Of a stretch of 41,675 bases of DNA, positions 7,799 through 15,977 are shown piece by piece; position 1 is the first letter of the stretch, and each line of letters starts with the position of its first letter. Below the pieces are notes generated by a model that had not been told where the DNA came from, ran no database searches, and worked only from the letters and a program-made list of their open reading frames with translations. Origin of the DNA: a virus; the IMG/VR virus record IMGVR_UViG_3300020478_000018, positions 1 to 41,675 of that record; one strand, 5' to 3'. The translations under genes were made by a program, and so were the position numbers.

Positions 7799-8006
7799 AG
7801 CCTTCTATGACCCTGAGAGAGGGCTTTCTGTGGATGTTAACGGTGAAGAGGTTCTTACCGTAAAAGAGTTTCATATGTTTCTTAGTTCATCTGATGGACA
7901 AGTAAAAATTCGTTGTCATGAAAAACATGGTGATATAGATGAGTGGCACGATATTCATGTATCTAATATACATGTTTATAGTGCCATTTCTAGAGGAGAG
8001 TCATAA
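7698..8006 (+). CDS. Small protein with overlapping GTG start
   Basis: This 102-residue reading frame starts at a GTG at 7698, preceded by GAGGA, and overlaps the previous gene for 100 bases in another frame. The portion beyond the overlap (from about residue 34) looks like a genuine compact domain: IEAFYDPERGLSVDVNG, EFHMFLSS, VKIRCHEKHGD and WHDIHVSNIHV. The first 33 residues look less protein-like. The true start may therefore be a TTG at 7764 or 7776, or the domain may be reached by frameshifting from the 7604 gene. The stop overlaps the next ATG (TAATG). Function unknown. Confidence 0.45.
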   Translation: MQKGGLRNLKTKLIENEKTVSTLSKSLRQGARIEAFYDPERGLSVDVNGEEVLTVKEFHMFLSSSDGQVKIRCHEKHGDIDEWHDIHVSNIHVYSAISRGES

Positions 8007-9157
8007 TGCCATCTAGTTCAGCAATTAGTGCAGGAGATACTGTATTAGCAACTCAATATAATGACTTAAGGACTGATGCGTTACATTCTCATGTTAGTGG
8101 GAAACTAACCTCAGTTTATACAACTTCAGAGTTAAGTCTTTCTTCATCAGGGGGATCAGTGGATGTTCAGTTTGATGGAGAAGTTGTAGATGAAGGAACT
8201 CTTGTTGATATAGCAACAACATCAGGTACTCCTCCAACTAATTCCAAGATAGCAATTTCTACAGCAGGAACTTATCTGATTAACGTAGTTAGTGGTGAGG
8301 TAGCGGCAAATCCAACTACTGAGTCTGTTACCTTAGAGGTTTATAAAGATAATTCCCTACATAGTGCAGGTAATACTGGCTTGTATGGATATACGTTAAG
8401 ATTTCAAGGAGATTCGGGAGCTGCTTCAGATGTAGGTGCTTCAGCTAGATTATGGGTTCCTGCTAGTGAGTGGTATGACGGTGTTGCTCCACCTTCCGCT
8501 TTAAGTTACGAAAATACTGGTGGTACTATTTATCAGTATCGTGACTTTGACCCTAACGCAGTTGAAGACCTTCAATATAACCTTAGATTTCCTTTATGGT
8601 CTGGGAATGTTCCTTCTGTAAGTTCTTATTTAACAGCGGCTCTTTACTGGACAGGTAGTGATACAACTTCTGGAAATGTAAGATGGGGAATGGGAGCAAC
8701 TGCGGTTAATGTAGGAAGCACAGTAGGAGCGTATCCTGCAACATCTCCTTCTAACGGAATAACTTCTGCAGGAGAAAAAAGCGACTCTAATGACACAGGT
8801 GGAGTTGCTGACATTAATATAGCAAGGATAGGAGATGAGTTAACATCAGGTGGTTCTACCTATAACGGTATTCCATTCCAAGTTGCCATGTCTTCAACAA
8901 GGCTTTGTTTTGTAAAGCTATATAGAAACTCAACTGATCCTGATGATACGTATAACAATAATGCTCGTTTCATAGGTGCTGAATTTGAGTTTAGAAACAA
9001 TATTGAGCATCAACATGCAAACAGGTTACAGGATTCCTTTGTTTACAATCATACTAGTGGGACTACTTACTTTCACTTTAAGGTAAACGCTACATCTTCA
9101 GATGCGGTTAATATAGGAAGAATACGTTGTGATGTGACAATGCTTGAGGATTCTTAG
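8006..9157 (+). CDS. Tail fibre / C1q-like structural protein
   Basis: This 383-residue protein is the last gene of the rightward arm. It opens with an AISAGDTVLATQYNDLRTDA segment, a short N-terminal motif (GDTVL-A-x-QYN-LR-DA) frequent in phage virion fibre proteins. Residues about 45-120 (STAGTYLINVVSGEV) fit the strand pattern of C1q/TNF-like fibre domains. The centre is Gly/Ser/Thr-rich, and the C-terminal 80 residues are beta-rich and include a YNHTSGTTYFHFKV segment. There is no signal peptide. It is separated from other fibre genes by the lysis-like cassette and followed directly by a terminator. Confidence 0.6.
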   Translation: MPSSSAISAGDTVLATQYNDLRTDALHSHVSGKLTSVYTTSELSLSSSGGSVDVQFDGEVVDEGTLVDIATTSGTPPTNSKIAISTAGTYLINVVSGEVAANPTTESVTLEVYKDNSLHSAGNTGLYGYTLRFQGDSGAASDVGASARLWVPASEWYDGVAPPSALSYENTGGTIYQYRDFDPNAVEDLQYNLRFPLWSGNVPSVSSYLTAALYWTGSDTTSGNVRWGMGATAVNVGSTVGAYPATSPSNGITSAGEKSDSNDTGGVADINIARIGDELTSGGSTYNGIPFQVAMSSTRLCFVKLYRNSTDPDDTYNNNARFIGAEFEFRNNIEHQHANRLQDSFVYNHTSGTTYFHFKVNATSSDAVNIGRIRCDVTMLEDS

Positions 9158-9163
9158 ACAAAA

Positions 9164-9189
9164 AAAAGCCCTCTTAATTGAGGGCTTTT
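9164..9189. terminator. Bidirectional rho-independent terminator
   Basis: A perfect 10-bp stem (AAAAGCCCTC / GAGGGCTTTT) with a six-base TTAATT loop is flanked by A and T tracts on both sides. It lies 7 bases after the stop of the last rightward gene and 16 bases past the end of the last leftward gene, so it ends both converging transcripts. Confidence 0.9.
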
Positions 9190-9204
9190 AATTTATGATT
9201 TTAT

Positions 9205-9624
9205 TTAATTAAATAAAACGTGTGGATTTACTTGTTTAGGTGGTTCTTTTCTTACTGTTCTCGCTTTACCAATTGTAATTCCTCTGCCACCTGATGTTGG
9301 GTTACTAAGTATTGAATGTGACTTCTTTACCTTTATATACGCGTCTTCAGAGTTATAGTGAACTTTTCTTTTAAAACAAAACAAGCAAACCCCATTAGAT
9401 GTTTCTCCATTTGGGGATTCCACTATAAAGTAACATGCATGTTCCCCTATAGGTTTAAACTCTAAAGTGCCATTCTTATATTCTGAGGTTATGCGTTTTA
9501 TAGTTGTTTCTGCATACCCTGAGTAGTGGCTAATCTCTTGTACAGTAAATCTTTTATTTCGTGCAGTTAATATAGACATGCGATAGTCTATATTAAATTC
9601 TTGGTATCTATTCTTTCTTTTCAA
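9205..9624 (-). CDS. HTH protein with a Cys pair
   Basis: This 139-residue protein (TTG start at 9624, inside the end of the upstream gene) is the last gene of the leftward arm. Residues about 25-50 (RFTVQEISHYSGYAETTIKR) form a helix-turn-helix of the type found in small DNA-binding phage proteins. The centre contains a single CLFC pair, flanked by beta-type sequence. The C-terminal 40 residues are basic, with a Gly-rich turn. An in-frame ATG at 9579 lacks a ribosome binding site but would keep the HTH. It could be a late regulator or a replication accessory. Confidence 0.5.
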   Translation of the reverse strand: MKRKNRYQEFNIDYRMSILTARNKRFTVQEISHYSGYAETTIKRITSEYKNGTLEFKPIGEHACYFIVESPNGETSNGVCLFCFKRKVHYNSEDAYIKVKKSHSILSNPTSGGRGITIGKARTVRKEPPKQVNPHVLFN

Positions 9625-9931
9625 CTCTCTCTGTTACCCTAACTGAACTATACTTTGAACCTTCCTGATAGACCTCTTCCAACTGCATGGGAGTAAGGAT
9701 TTGGAATAATTTATTTTTATCCCAACGACCCCCACTTTTCCCCATTACAACTGTAGCAGTAAGATTGTTTACCTCTAACCGATTTGTATTATTAGATTCA
9801 CAATAAGTTAAAAGAGTTTGATCTATTTCTTTCTTTCTATCCTTTAACTCTTTTTCCCAATTTTTAATTTTATTTCTTTCTTTAATAAGTGCCTTAATTG
9901 TTTCATCGTTAGTTTCCATATTTAACACCAT
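9608..9931 (-). CDS. Coiled-coil small protein of the recombination module
   Basis: This 107-residue protein has a charged N-terminal coiled coil (about 10-40, IKALIKERNKIKNWEKELKD) and a small beta domain (NNLTATVVMGKSGGRWDKN). A helix follows, then a lysine- and glutamate-rich tail. Proteins with this plan (helix, then a strand pair with an xxATVxxxxSxxWDxxKLxxIL pattern) are common near phage recombination genes and recall Gp157-type proteins, but I cannot assign the family. It overlaps both neighbours, in line with operon coupling. The ATG at 9919 is an alternative start. Confidence 0.5.
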   Translation of the reverse strand: MVLNMETNDETIKALIKERNKIKNWEKELKDRKKEIDQTLLTYCESNNTNRLEVNNLTATVVMGKSGGRWDKNKLFQILTPMQLEEVYQEGSKYSSVRVTERVEKKE

Positions 9932-10332
9932 TCCAATTTTGTGCTTGAAAGTTGTATTAGGTGACGATTATTACATCTATAAACATAAAACGTAGTTATC
10001 CCAATAACAGTTGTAACCAGTGAATTACTGCTACTCCTTTGTGCCTGCATATCTCCACCACAATGAGGACAAGAGGGAACGAGAATATTAACCATCCTAT
10101 CGGAGCTACTTTTATCATCTTTTACCGTAACCTTTAATGTGGTTTTTATTAAATCAGCATTAGAGCCAACGTATCTAACAAAGTGTACGTTTCCTTTCCA
10201 TATGTCATTAGTGTAGACTCGTATATCTTTTCTTTTCCTGTTCCAGTCAGCCCATCCACAATGGATGCATTTTACATATTCTTCTTGATATAAATTGTTG
10301 CCACACTTGGGACAAGGTTCCTTTAAGACCAT
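9922..10332 (-). CDS. Double zinc-ribbon protein
   Basis: This 136-residue protein carries two zinc-ribbon half-sites. The first is at the N-terminus (CPKCGN at 7-12 and CIHCGW at about 22-27) and would form a complete four-cysteine ribbon. A second CPHCGG lies near residue 88, with further cysteines (YRCNNRH and the C-terminal WC). The middle is beta-rich and basic. Such proteins usually bind DNA or RNA or contact polymerase. It sits between DUF3846-like and coiled-coil genes, overlapping both by about 10 bases. Confidence 0.55.
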   Translation of the reverse strand: MVLKEPCPKCGNNLYQEEYVKCIHCGWADWNRKRKDIRVYTNDIWKGNVHFVRYVGSNADLIKTTLKVTVKDDKSSSDRMVNILVPSCPHCGGDMQAQRSSSNSLVTTVIGITTFYVYRCNNRHLIQLSSTKLEWC

Positions 10333-10601
10333 TCTTCATTCTTTAGCAAAACAACATTTCCAACTATTAGTTGTTGTGCAAGTCGAGATGCAATTTCATT
10401 TGGCTCATAACCTTTTATTAACCCTTCTTCATTGCATAACATTACATCCCACTCAGGTTTTTCAGATACTTGATCGAAAAAGATAGGCACGTTTTCTATT
10501 AACCCACCTACAAATCCTTGCAACTCCTTTAAAGTAAACTCAGTTCCATTATTAGGATTCACTTTTTTTATTGTTCCTGTTGTATCAACTATGTACCCCA
10601 T
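10323..10601 (-). CDS. DUF3846-like protein
   Basis: The protein has 92 residues from the ATG at 10601, which follows GAAGGAGAGAG. A longer reading from TTG at 10622 would place the ribosome binding site inside the gene. The pattern GTIKKVNPNNGTEFTLKELQ, then GFVGGLIENVP, then NEEGL--GYEPNEIASRL and GNVVLLKN, matches my recollection of the DUF3846 family found across phages and some plasmids. The family has no established function, although its 'quasi-ubiquitin' spread near replication genes suggests an accessory role. It overlaps the end of the ERCC4 nuclease gene by 17 bases. Confidence 0.55.
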   Translation of the reverse strand: MGYIVDTTGTIKKVNPNNGTEFTLKELQGFVGGLIENVPIFFDQVSEKPEWDVMLCNEEGLIKGYEPNEIASRLAQQLIVGNVVLLKNEEWS

Positions 10602-11331
10602 TACTGAATCTCTCTCCTTCAATAAATGTTCTAATTTTATTTACAGTTGTTTTTCCAAAACCATCTAATTCTTCTATCTCTTTATCAGTAGCCATAACGA
10701 GAGAATGTAAAGATGGGTATTCATTAGCAAGCACTCCTGCACGTTTAATACCAATTCCCATTCTTTCGTACATTTCCATCAGGGGATTATCTAATAATCT
10801 CCAATCTATATACTTGTGTCTTTTCTTATAAAATACTTCCTCAGTATGTTCTTCTTTTCTCCAAAACCTTAATATAGAAAGAAGTGTTGCTACCAAATGA
10901 TTAGTGTCCTGTACTTCTCTTATTCTTCCACCACTTGCTTCAAACCTTGTAAAGATTGAGTTCAGATAATGGAATGAGAATGGAGATTCCCCCCACCTCC
11001 CCCCTCTTACCTTTTCTTGGACTTTACCAGTTTCAAAATCTACCTTAGTGTGAGAGCCAATTAAAAACAGATATGGCACATCAAACTCTTCAGTCATACG
11101 TGGCAATTGAGTCATGAGCCTTCCATCTCTAAGGCTAGATAAAAGGTCACTAGGAGTTTTCTTTAATTCAACTCCTACTCTGACTTGCTCTATTTTCCCT
11201 TGTTTCTTTAGTCTCCCTATAAACATAAGATCAGAAGTATCAAGAGGAGAAACAATTACTCTTGTATGTTTCTCCAAATGAAACTTTAAGTTCTTATCCA
11301 TAGTAGCTTGGTTAGCGTCAAGTATTATCAT
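10585..11331 (-). CDS. ERCC4/XPF-type structure-specific nuclease
   Basis: This 248-residue protein has the ERCC4 nuclease domain in its first 150 residues: VIVSPLDTSDLMFIG (D31/D34), then VGVELKKTPSDLLSSLRDGR (E55, K57, K58, D62), corresponding to the GDx(n)ERKx(3)D active-site pattern with the arginine replaced by Leu-Lys. Conserved LRDGRLMTQLPRM and FLIGSH segments follow. The C-terminal 60 residues form a helix-hairpin-helix pair (ATDKEIEELDGFGKTTVNKI). XPF/Mus81-type nucleases cut branched DNA at 3' flaps and junctions, which fits its place beside RuvB, RecA-like and helicase genes. ATG at 11331 overlaps the upstream gene by four bases. Confidence 0.85.
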   Translation of the reverse strand: MIILDANQATMDKNLKFHLEKHTRVIVSPLDTSDLMFIGRLKKQGKIEQVRVGVELKKTPSDLLSSLRDGRLMTQLPRMTEEFDVPYLFLIGSHTKVDFETGKVQEKVRGGRWGESPFSFHYLNSIFTRFEASGGRIREVQDTNHLVATLLSILRFWRKEEHTEEVFYKKRHKYIDWRLLDNPLMEMYERMGIGIKRAGVLANEYPSLHSLVMATDKEIEELDGFGKTTVNKIRTFIEGERFSNGVHS

Positions 11332-11870
11332 GAGGACATTTTTCTCCTAGTCATACCGAACCCAAACTTTATTCCATTGTATTGTCCTGTACATGTTTTA
11401 GAGCAAAAGTTAATATGTGGATTTTTTCTCCACCCTCTTTTTGTATACGCTCTTCTAGACGCAGTTAAAAAGGAATCAGTAACAGTGGTTTCTTTTCCAC
11501 AGTTAGTACACTTGAAACTAATATAATTAAGAGTCTTAGAGCATTCCCTGCAAAGTTTTCCCCCTTCAGTCTTTTTACTAATGTTAGGTCTTGCTTTGCC
11601 ACACTTTTTACAGTAAGCGATAAAACGTTTGCGATTTTCCCTATAGATCGTATTAAGCCCTTCTGAGGGATTAATATATTGAGGAAGTTCTGACATAAGA
11701 ATTATTTGTCTAACTCTTTCTCTTGTTAGGCTTATCCCATATTTTTCCAATAAAGTGTCAGCTATTTTCTGTAAAGTAATTTCTTGTTGCTTCTCAACAA
11801 TCTCTAATATTAGTTTCCAGTTTGTTTTAGTTCTCAGGTCAATTTCTTTAGGCATTCTTCCATATGGCAT
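11328..11870 (-). CDS. HTH and zinc-finger DNA-binding protein
   Basis: This 180-residue protein combines two parts. The N-terminal 60 residues hold a helix-turn-helix of the sigma-70 region 4 type (LQKIADTLLEKYGISLTRER followed by VRQI). The rest holds a four-cysteine ribbon (CKKCGK ... CRECSK, about residues 87-110) and a second cysteine set (CTNCGK ... FCSKTC, about 120-161) resembling MYM/FCS-type fingers. This suggests specific DNA binding, possibly a transcription or recombination mediator. ATG at 11870 follows AGGGG by seven bases; the start of the next gene lies just inside its end. Confidence 0.6.
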   Translation of the reverse strand: MPYGRMPKEIDLRTKTNWKLILEIVEKQQEITLQKIADTLLEKYGISLTRERVRQIILMSELPQYINPSEGLNTIYRENRKRFIAYCKKCGKARPNISKKTEGGKLCRECSKTLNYISFKCTNCGKETTVTDSFLTASRRAYTKRGWRKNPHINFCSKTCTGQYNGIKFGFGMTRRKMSS

Positions 11871-11871
11871 A

Positions 11872-12630
11872 TCAGACCCCTATAGCGTTTAAGACTGCAT
11901 CAAATGAAGGGTTGTCCACTTCTTCTCCAATCTTTTCTACATTAATTCTGCATTTCTCTATAACAGCAAAACGATCTTTAGTCTCAGGTGAATATTTAAG
12001 TTGAATTTGTAAATCTACCCATTGTGGCAATTGGTTATTACCTGAGTATTCTGTTCTCTGAGTTTTCTCACCTTTAGCGTTATAAACATTTTGACCATGA
12101 TGAGTAATCACACAATTAAGATTAGAATTTCTAATTGCATCTAGAGAACTCTTCATAGCTTTATTCGCATAACGATAATCAAAGGGAAATAAATCTCGAC
12201 CTTGTGCTTTACGTTTCCTGTTAATCTCTTCCATCTCAACTTCTTGCATCATGTGATTCCAAGTAGTTCCTGTATCAATAACAAGAGTTCCATTGTTATC
12301 ACCTTCTGCCACAACATCCTCAATAACTTGTTTCATATAACGATAAATTTTTACTTCATCTACTAAACTTCTTACCAAGGGAATGTCATTAGTGCCTAAT
12401 GCACTTCTGATAATTTCATCTATCTTTACGTCATCAGGTTTAATAAGTTCATTCTGAAGGGCATTCTGTAAACTCCAGTATGCTCCTTCGGGTTCTAGAC
12501 TAAGAAAGTAAATAGGCTTTGGAGCCGTTAAAGCAAAATAACTTTTACCAACTCCTGTACCTGCCCATACACTCATTACAATCCTTCTTCTGTTCTCTAA
12601 ATAAGATGATAAATCTTCAAAGTTATTCAC
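11872..12630 (-). CDS. RecA-like ATPase (Sak4-type recombinase)
   Basis: This 252-residue P-loop ATPase has Walker A AGTGVGKS at 23-30 and Walker B GTLVIDT ending in D119. It has the small size and RecA-core organisation of Sak4/UvsX-mini proteins, which anneal or exchange single strands in phage recombination. A conserved RDLFPFDYRYANKAM segment and THHGQNVYNAKGEKT are typical of this phage group. It sits between a zinc-finger gene and the ERCC4 nuclease gene. The GTG start at 12630 is well placed behind AGGAGAGAG. RAD52-type or RecT proteins were not seen, so this is probably the main recombinase. Confidence 0.8.
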   Translation of the reverse strand: MNNFEDLSSYLENRRRIVMSVWAGTGVGKSYFALTAPKPIYFLSLEPEGAYWSLQNALQNELIKPDDVKIDEIIRSALGTNDIPLVRSLVDEVKIYRYMKQVIEDVVAEGDNNGTLVIDTGTTWNHMMQEVEMEEINRKRKAQGRDLFPFDYRYANKAMKSSLDAIRNSNLNCVITHHGQNVYNAKGEKTQRTEYSGNNQLPQWVDLQIQLKYSPETKDRFAVIEKCRINVEKIGEEVDNPSFDAVLNAIGV

Positions 12631-12832
12631 TACTCTCTCCTACATACGCTTTTGGTGAAACCCAAATATCCATCTTTCCTAAAGACTTCCTAAGTGGGTT
12701 AATAAATATTTTTATACAATTAGGACACACAGGTGCTTTGTCTGTGTAGTAGGCAAGATGGGGAAGAAAGGTAATCATCTTGTCACACTTAATACATAAG
12801 TCTTGTATGTATTCATCTTGCCTAGGACTCAT
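12623..12832 (-). CDS. Small zinc-finger protein
   Basis: The protein has 69 residues from the ATG at 12832, chosen because AGAGG lies six bases upstream; a GTG at 12853 lies inside the previous gene. It has two cysteine pairs spaced like a treble-clef or ribbon finger (CIKC near residue 13 and CPNC near 36) and a basic C-terminal segment. It is sandwiched between the Cas4-like nuclease and the Sak4-like ATPase with overlaps at both ends, so it is co-translated with them and may act as an accessory to end processing. Confidence 0.55.
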   Translation of the reverse strand: MSPRQDEYIQDLCIKCDKMITFLPHLAYYTDKAPVCPNCIKIFINPLRKSLGKMDIWVSPKAYVGESSE

Positions 12833-13493
12833 CACATACCTCTTTATACGCACATCCTCTACATAACCAAGTAAGAGGAGTTTTCATAGGTAATTCGTCC
12901 TGTGCATTCTTGACCTCAATATATTCTTTGTTGTCTAAGAATCTAGCCCAAAGGACTTCTAATTCATACTCGTCCCAAGTTAATGTATATGATCTAAGTC
13001 TAGGTATTGGGTTAAGGAAACAAACAACAAAGTTCATTTGTGTTCTACCACGCATGTGAGTATAAGCACCTGCTTGATCAACCCAATAAAATTTATCTGT
13101 AAATAATTGTTCTGCAGTTTGAGGTTCTTTTCCCCAAGTTAATTTACATTCGTAATCTATTTCTTCTCCTGCAAAATCTATGTGTCCAACAATGCCATCT
13201 TTTTCTACTGAAAGTTCTTGTGTGGACTCAGGTATTAATAAAGAGAAAAAAGATTTCTCCATTGCTCTACCCATAGTAAAACGATATAGAGTTTGTTCTT
13301 CCCATACAGGTTTATGCAGACGCGAAAGTGCGGTTTGTCTTAAACATAAAGTGAGATCAGATACGTGCATACCTGTTCGTGGTTCTGTTTCATAAGTTTT
13401 GACAAGACGATCTTGCCATTTGTTTTCTTCTAGAGTTTCTCTTGTGGCTTTCAAATCTCTCTCCAAATTTGAAGGGAAGTAAGGAATTTTCAT
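12822..13493 (-). CDS. Cas4/RecB-like PD-(D/E)XK exonuclease with Fe-S cysteines
   Basis: This 223-residue nuclease has the RecB/Cas4 motif order: GHID (D106), E115-C-K117 and the helix DQAGAY (Q140, Y144). A single cysteine at residue 50 and a C-terminal C211-x2-C214-x5-C220 arrangement would supply the four ligands of the Cas4/AddB 4Fe-4S cluster. This architecture is known for 5'-3' or bidirectional ssDNA exonucleases that prepare ends for recombination. There is no CRISPR array in the window, so a recombination role with the Sak4-like ATPase is most likely. ATG at 13493, with a purine stretch directly upstream. Confidence 0.85.
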   Translation of the reverse strand: MKIPYFPSNLERDLKATRETLEENKWQDRLVKTYETEPRTGMHVSDLTLCLRQTALSRLHKPVWEEQTLYRFTMGRAMEKSFFSLLIPESTQELSVEKDGIVGHIDFAGEEIDYECKLTWGKEPQTAEQLFTDKFYWVDQAGAYTHMRGRTQMNFVVCFLNPIPRLRSYTLTWDEYELEVLWARFLDNKEYIEVKNAQDELPMKTPLTWLCRGCAYKEVCDES

Positions 13494-13653
13494 CCTCTTG
13501 TTGCAATATCGTCTTGACTATAATGAAGAGTGGAAGTTAGTCCACAGTTTTCTTATACAGTCTTAAAGAAATTACGGGAGGTAGAACTGTGTACCACTCT
13601 ACAGTTGCAATCATATATTCGGACAAGTCACGAATACTTCCCAAGATTCTTTT
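13494..13653. promoter_or_regulatory. Intergenic region with two inverted repeats
   Basis: This 160-bp gap in the leftward arm has no convincing gene. It contains a GTGGA-6-TCCAC inverted repeat (13530-13545), an AACTGT-10-ACAGTT inverted repeat (13585-13606) and a TTGCAAT sequence repeated at 13501 and 13605. No clear -35/-10 pair was found on the minus strand. It separates the ssDNA-binding-like gene from the Cas4-like gene and may hold an operator or RNA structure controlling the distal half of the operon. Confidence 0.35.
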
Positions 13654-14367
13654 TTAACTTAGAGCAATATGACGCTCGTCTACTCTAGTTATAATTCCTG
13701 CTCGTACTGCTCGATCAATAGTGTCTTTCTGAGATACAAGTTCTATAACTTCATCTTTGTACTCTTCTTCAAACTCTATTGCTTTTGTAGCAATATCTCT
13801 TGTTCTCATATTGTCATCAGGATTTGCAGACAATATTGCCCTTAAAAGATCATGGGCATCTGATATTAAACTTTCGTCCACAACACTTCCACCTTGCTCT
13901 CCTAACGGTGGTGATACAGGATATAGAACAGGTCTACCTGCTTCTCCTGTTCGTGGATTATTTTCTGTGTGGGATTTCCAGTGACAAGTAGCACCTTTAA
14001 TTGGAGTAATTGCCCCACCTGTTAAACTAACTCCTGCATGATCTCTCAAAGCAAACATGAGTCTTACAGCTCTAGTATTTTTATTAGGCTGTTGTCCAAC
14101 AACACTTTGACCATCTTCTGAAACCTGATAAGTTTCAGCATTTCCACCCATTGAATACCATCCTCTTACAGGAGGTTCTAAATCAGGATCATACTCCATA
14201 CCCCTTTTAGCGTATTCATATTCTTCGGGTCGAATCATAATAAATATCTGAGTATTGTAATCACCAGTTTGGTATTCAACCATTTCTACTGTACCGTCAA
14301 AATTATCCCATTGACCTGTTGGGAAATCTTCTAATGACGCACCCCAGTTAATTCCATTAGTAGTCAT
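13654..14367 (-). CDS. Probable ssDNA-binding / replication accessory protein
   Basis: This 237-residue protein lies between the XPD-like helicase and the nuclease genes. Its first 150 residues are beta-rich with a strand pattern suggestive of an OB-like binding domain (FDGTVEMVEYQ, TQIFIMIRPEEYEY, RGWYSMGG, and a conserved GATCHWKSHTE). The C-terminal 80 residues are helical and resemble a small winged-helix (ILSANPDDNMRTRDIATKAI). The N-terminal INWGASLEDFP is shared with the protein encoded at 15967. Replacing a standard SSB would fit the module, but no family motif proves this. Confidence 0.5.
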   Translation of the reverse strand: MTTNGINWGASLEDFPTGQWDNFDGTVEMVEYQTGDYNTQIFIMIRPEEYEYAKRGMEYDPDLEPPVRGWYSMGGNAETYQVSEDGQSVVGQQPNKNTRAVRLMFALRDHAGVSLTGGAITPIKGATCHWKSHTENNPRTGEAGRPVLYPVSPPLGEQGGSVVDESLISDAHDLLRAILSANPDDNMRTRDIATKAIEFEEEYKDEVIELVSQKDTIDRAVRAGIITRVDERHIALS

Positions 14368-14372
14368 ATCTT

Positions 14373-15977
14373 TTATATTCCTTCTATTGCACTTAAAATA
14401 CCATTCGGTATTAAATTTTGTGTCCTACACCGTTGTAAAAATTGAGAAGCACCCGAATCGAGAATGATTGTAGGACAAACATCAGTCTCACTCCGAACAC
14501 CTCTTCCTGCCATTTGGATTAAAGTGGCTAAAGTCTCATGGTCATAATACCTCCTGCTTTCTTCTAGTCTTTTTCTCATTACCTTTGAACCTAAATATGG
14601 ATATGGAATCTTTGCAACAATTACTAACTCACATTCTTTATCAGGCAAGTCAACTGCCTTGTCAAAAGAAGGAGAAACTAAAACTGCAGGGGATTCAGCC
14701 CTTTTAAATTGCTCTAGCACTCTTACTCTATTTTTACTGTTATGTGTAAAAACAAAGTCCTTATGTTTAGTTCTTCTTTCAAAGTATTGAGCAATCTTAT
14801 AGTTAACTGTGTGGATTAAAATCTTCTTGTCTAAATTCTGATTAATAATCCTATCAATCTCATCTACTATTACAGGTAGATTAATATCTATACTTTTAGC
14901 ATTCATCATAGCTGTGGGTCGTAGAATAATTCTTCTATTCTCAGGTGGAAACGTATAAGGCAATCTATAGAACTTAAATTCCCTAGGTGCTATCCCAACC
15001 TTTCTAGCTAACTCCTGTCCTGATGGAATTGTTCCACTCATAATAATGTGTCGTGGAGCGTGATCAAATAAAACTTCTTTAGATTTACTTGTCACCCATA
15101 CAGGCTTAAACTCAACTGCATTTCTATCACGTTCTACAACCCAATCTGATTTCATGGTTTTAATAATCTCAAAAGAATCTTTAACTGATTTTGCTCTCTT
15201 AGCTAAAGATATTTCATCCTTTGTCATATCTTTTGGAGATGCGTCATGAGTTTTACTATATAAATCTTCTATCGCATATCCTCTATCTTCACACCATCTT
15301 TGCCACTGAGGTACAGTTTCATAGTCAGGTAAAGGTAAGTTGTAAAGTCTACTCATTTGTCTATCGTAAAGATTGACACGAATAAACTGTTCTAACATGT
15401 CATCTAATATGTGTCCTTCATCACTTACGATTAAATCAAAATCTCCAAACCCTTTTGGGTTAAAGTTCAACATTGTTAAACCATAAGCGTAATTTGTAAC
15501 TACAATTCTTTTCTCTCGAATGTTGTCTATCTGTTGGAAGTAAGCACATTCATGCCTGATGGGGCATTTAAATTTTTCCTTTCCATCTGTAATAACAGAA
15601 CACTTAGCTTCATCAACATGCATTTCAAAGCAAGCACTATTAGAACATTCTGCATCAGCGTAAGGGTCATCTAAATGACAATGAAAATTATTTCTTCCTT
15701 TTACTGAAACAAAATCTTTATAAAGAGGAGTTACGTTCTCCTCATATTGTTGTTGCTCTAATTTAGTTGCACAAAGAACAAGCACTCTTAAATCAGGATT
15801 GAGTGCTGAAAGCATTAATACTAATCCAGTTTTACCTGTTCCTGTGGGGGCTTCAACAACCTTAACTTTTTCTTCATCTCTCTTATATAACCATTTATCA
15901 CTCTCTATCCATTCAAGTGCATTAATTTGTCCACTTCTTAAAGAGTCATAAGGTAATCCATAATCTTTAGGATTCAT
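14373..15977 (-). CDS. XPD/DinG-like superfamily 2 DNA helicase with Fe-S cysteines
   Basis: This 534-residue helicase has Walker A APTGTGKT (43-50), a DEAH-type box DEGH (186-189) and motif VI QMAGRGVR (488-495). Between motifs Ia and II lies a cysteine-rich insert with Cys at 100, 111, 116, 126, 138 and 144, where XPD, DinG and relatives carry a 4Fe-4S cluster. Such helicases unwind 5'-3' and process R-loops and recombination intermediates. At about 530 residues it is shorter than DinG (about 700) and lacks an N-terminal exonuclease domain. ATG at 15977 overlaps the upstream gene by 11 bases. Confidence 0.85.
   Translation of the reverse strand: MNPKDYGLPYDSLRSGQINALEWIESDKWLYKRDEEKVKVVEAPTGTGKTGLVLMLSALNPDLRVLVLCATKLEQQQYEENVTPLYKDFVSVKGRNNFHCHLDDPYADAECSNSACFEMHVDEAKCSVITDGKEKFKCPIRHECAYFQQIDNIREKRIVVTNYAYGLTMLNFNPKGFGDFDLIVSDEGHILDDMLEQFIRVNLYDRQMSRLYNLPLPDYETVPQWQRWCEDRGYAIEDLYSKTHDASPKDMTKDEISLAKRAKSVKDSFEIIKTMKSDWVVERDRNAVEFKPVWVTSKSKEVLFDHAPRHIIMSGTIPSGQELARKVGIAPREFKFYRLPYTFPPENRRIILRPTAMMNAKSIDINLPVIVDEIDRIINQNLDKKILIHTVNYKIAQYFERRTKHKDFVFTHNSKNRVRVLEQFKRAESPAVLVSPSFDKAVDLPDKECELVIVAKIPYPYLGSKVMRKRLEESRRYYDHETLATLIQMAGRGVRSETDVCPTIILDSGASQFLQRCRTQNLIPNGILSAIEGI

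Noticed and set aside
12822-13493. Cas4 as part of a CRISPR-Cas system
   Set aside because: No CRISPR repeats or other cas genes are present; the gene lies inside a phage recombination operon.
13537-13614. 25-codon ORF on the minus strand in the 13494-13653 gap
   Set aside because: No ribosome binding site, no coupling with neighbours, and it coincides with inverted repeats that look regulatory.
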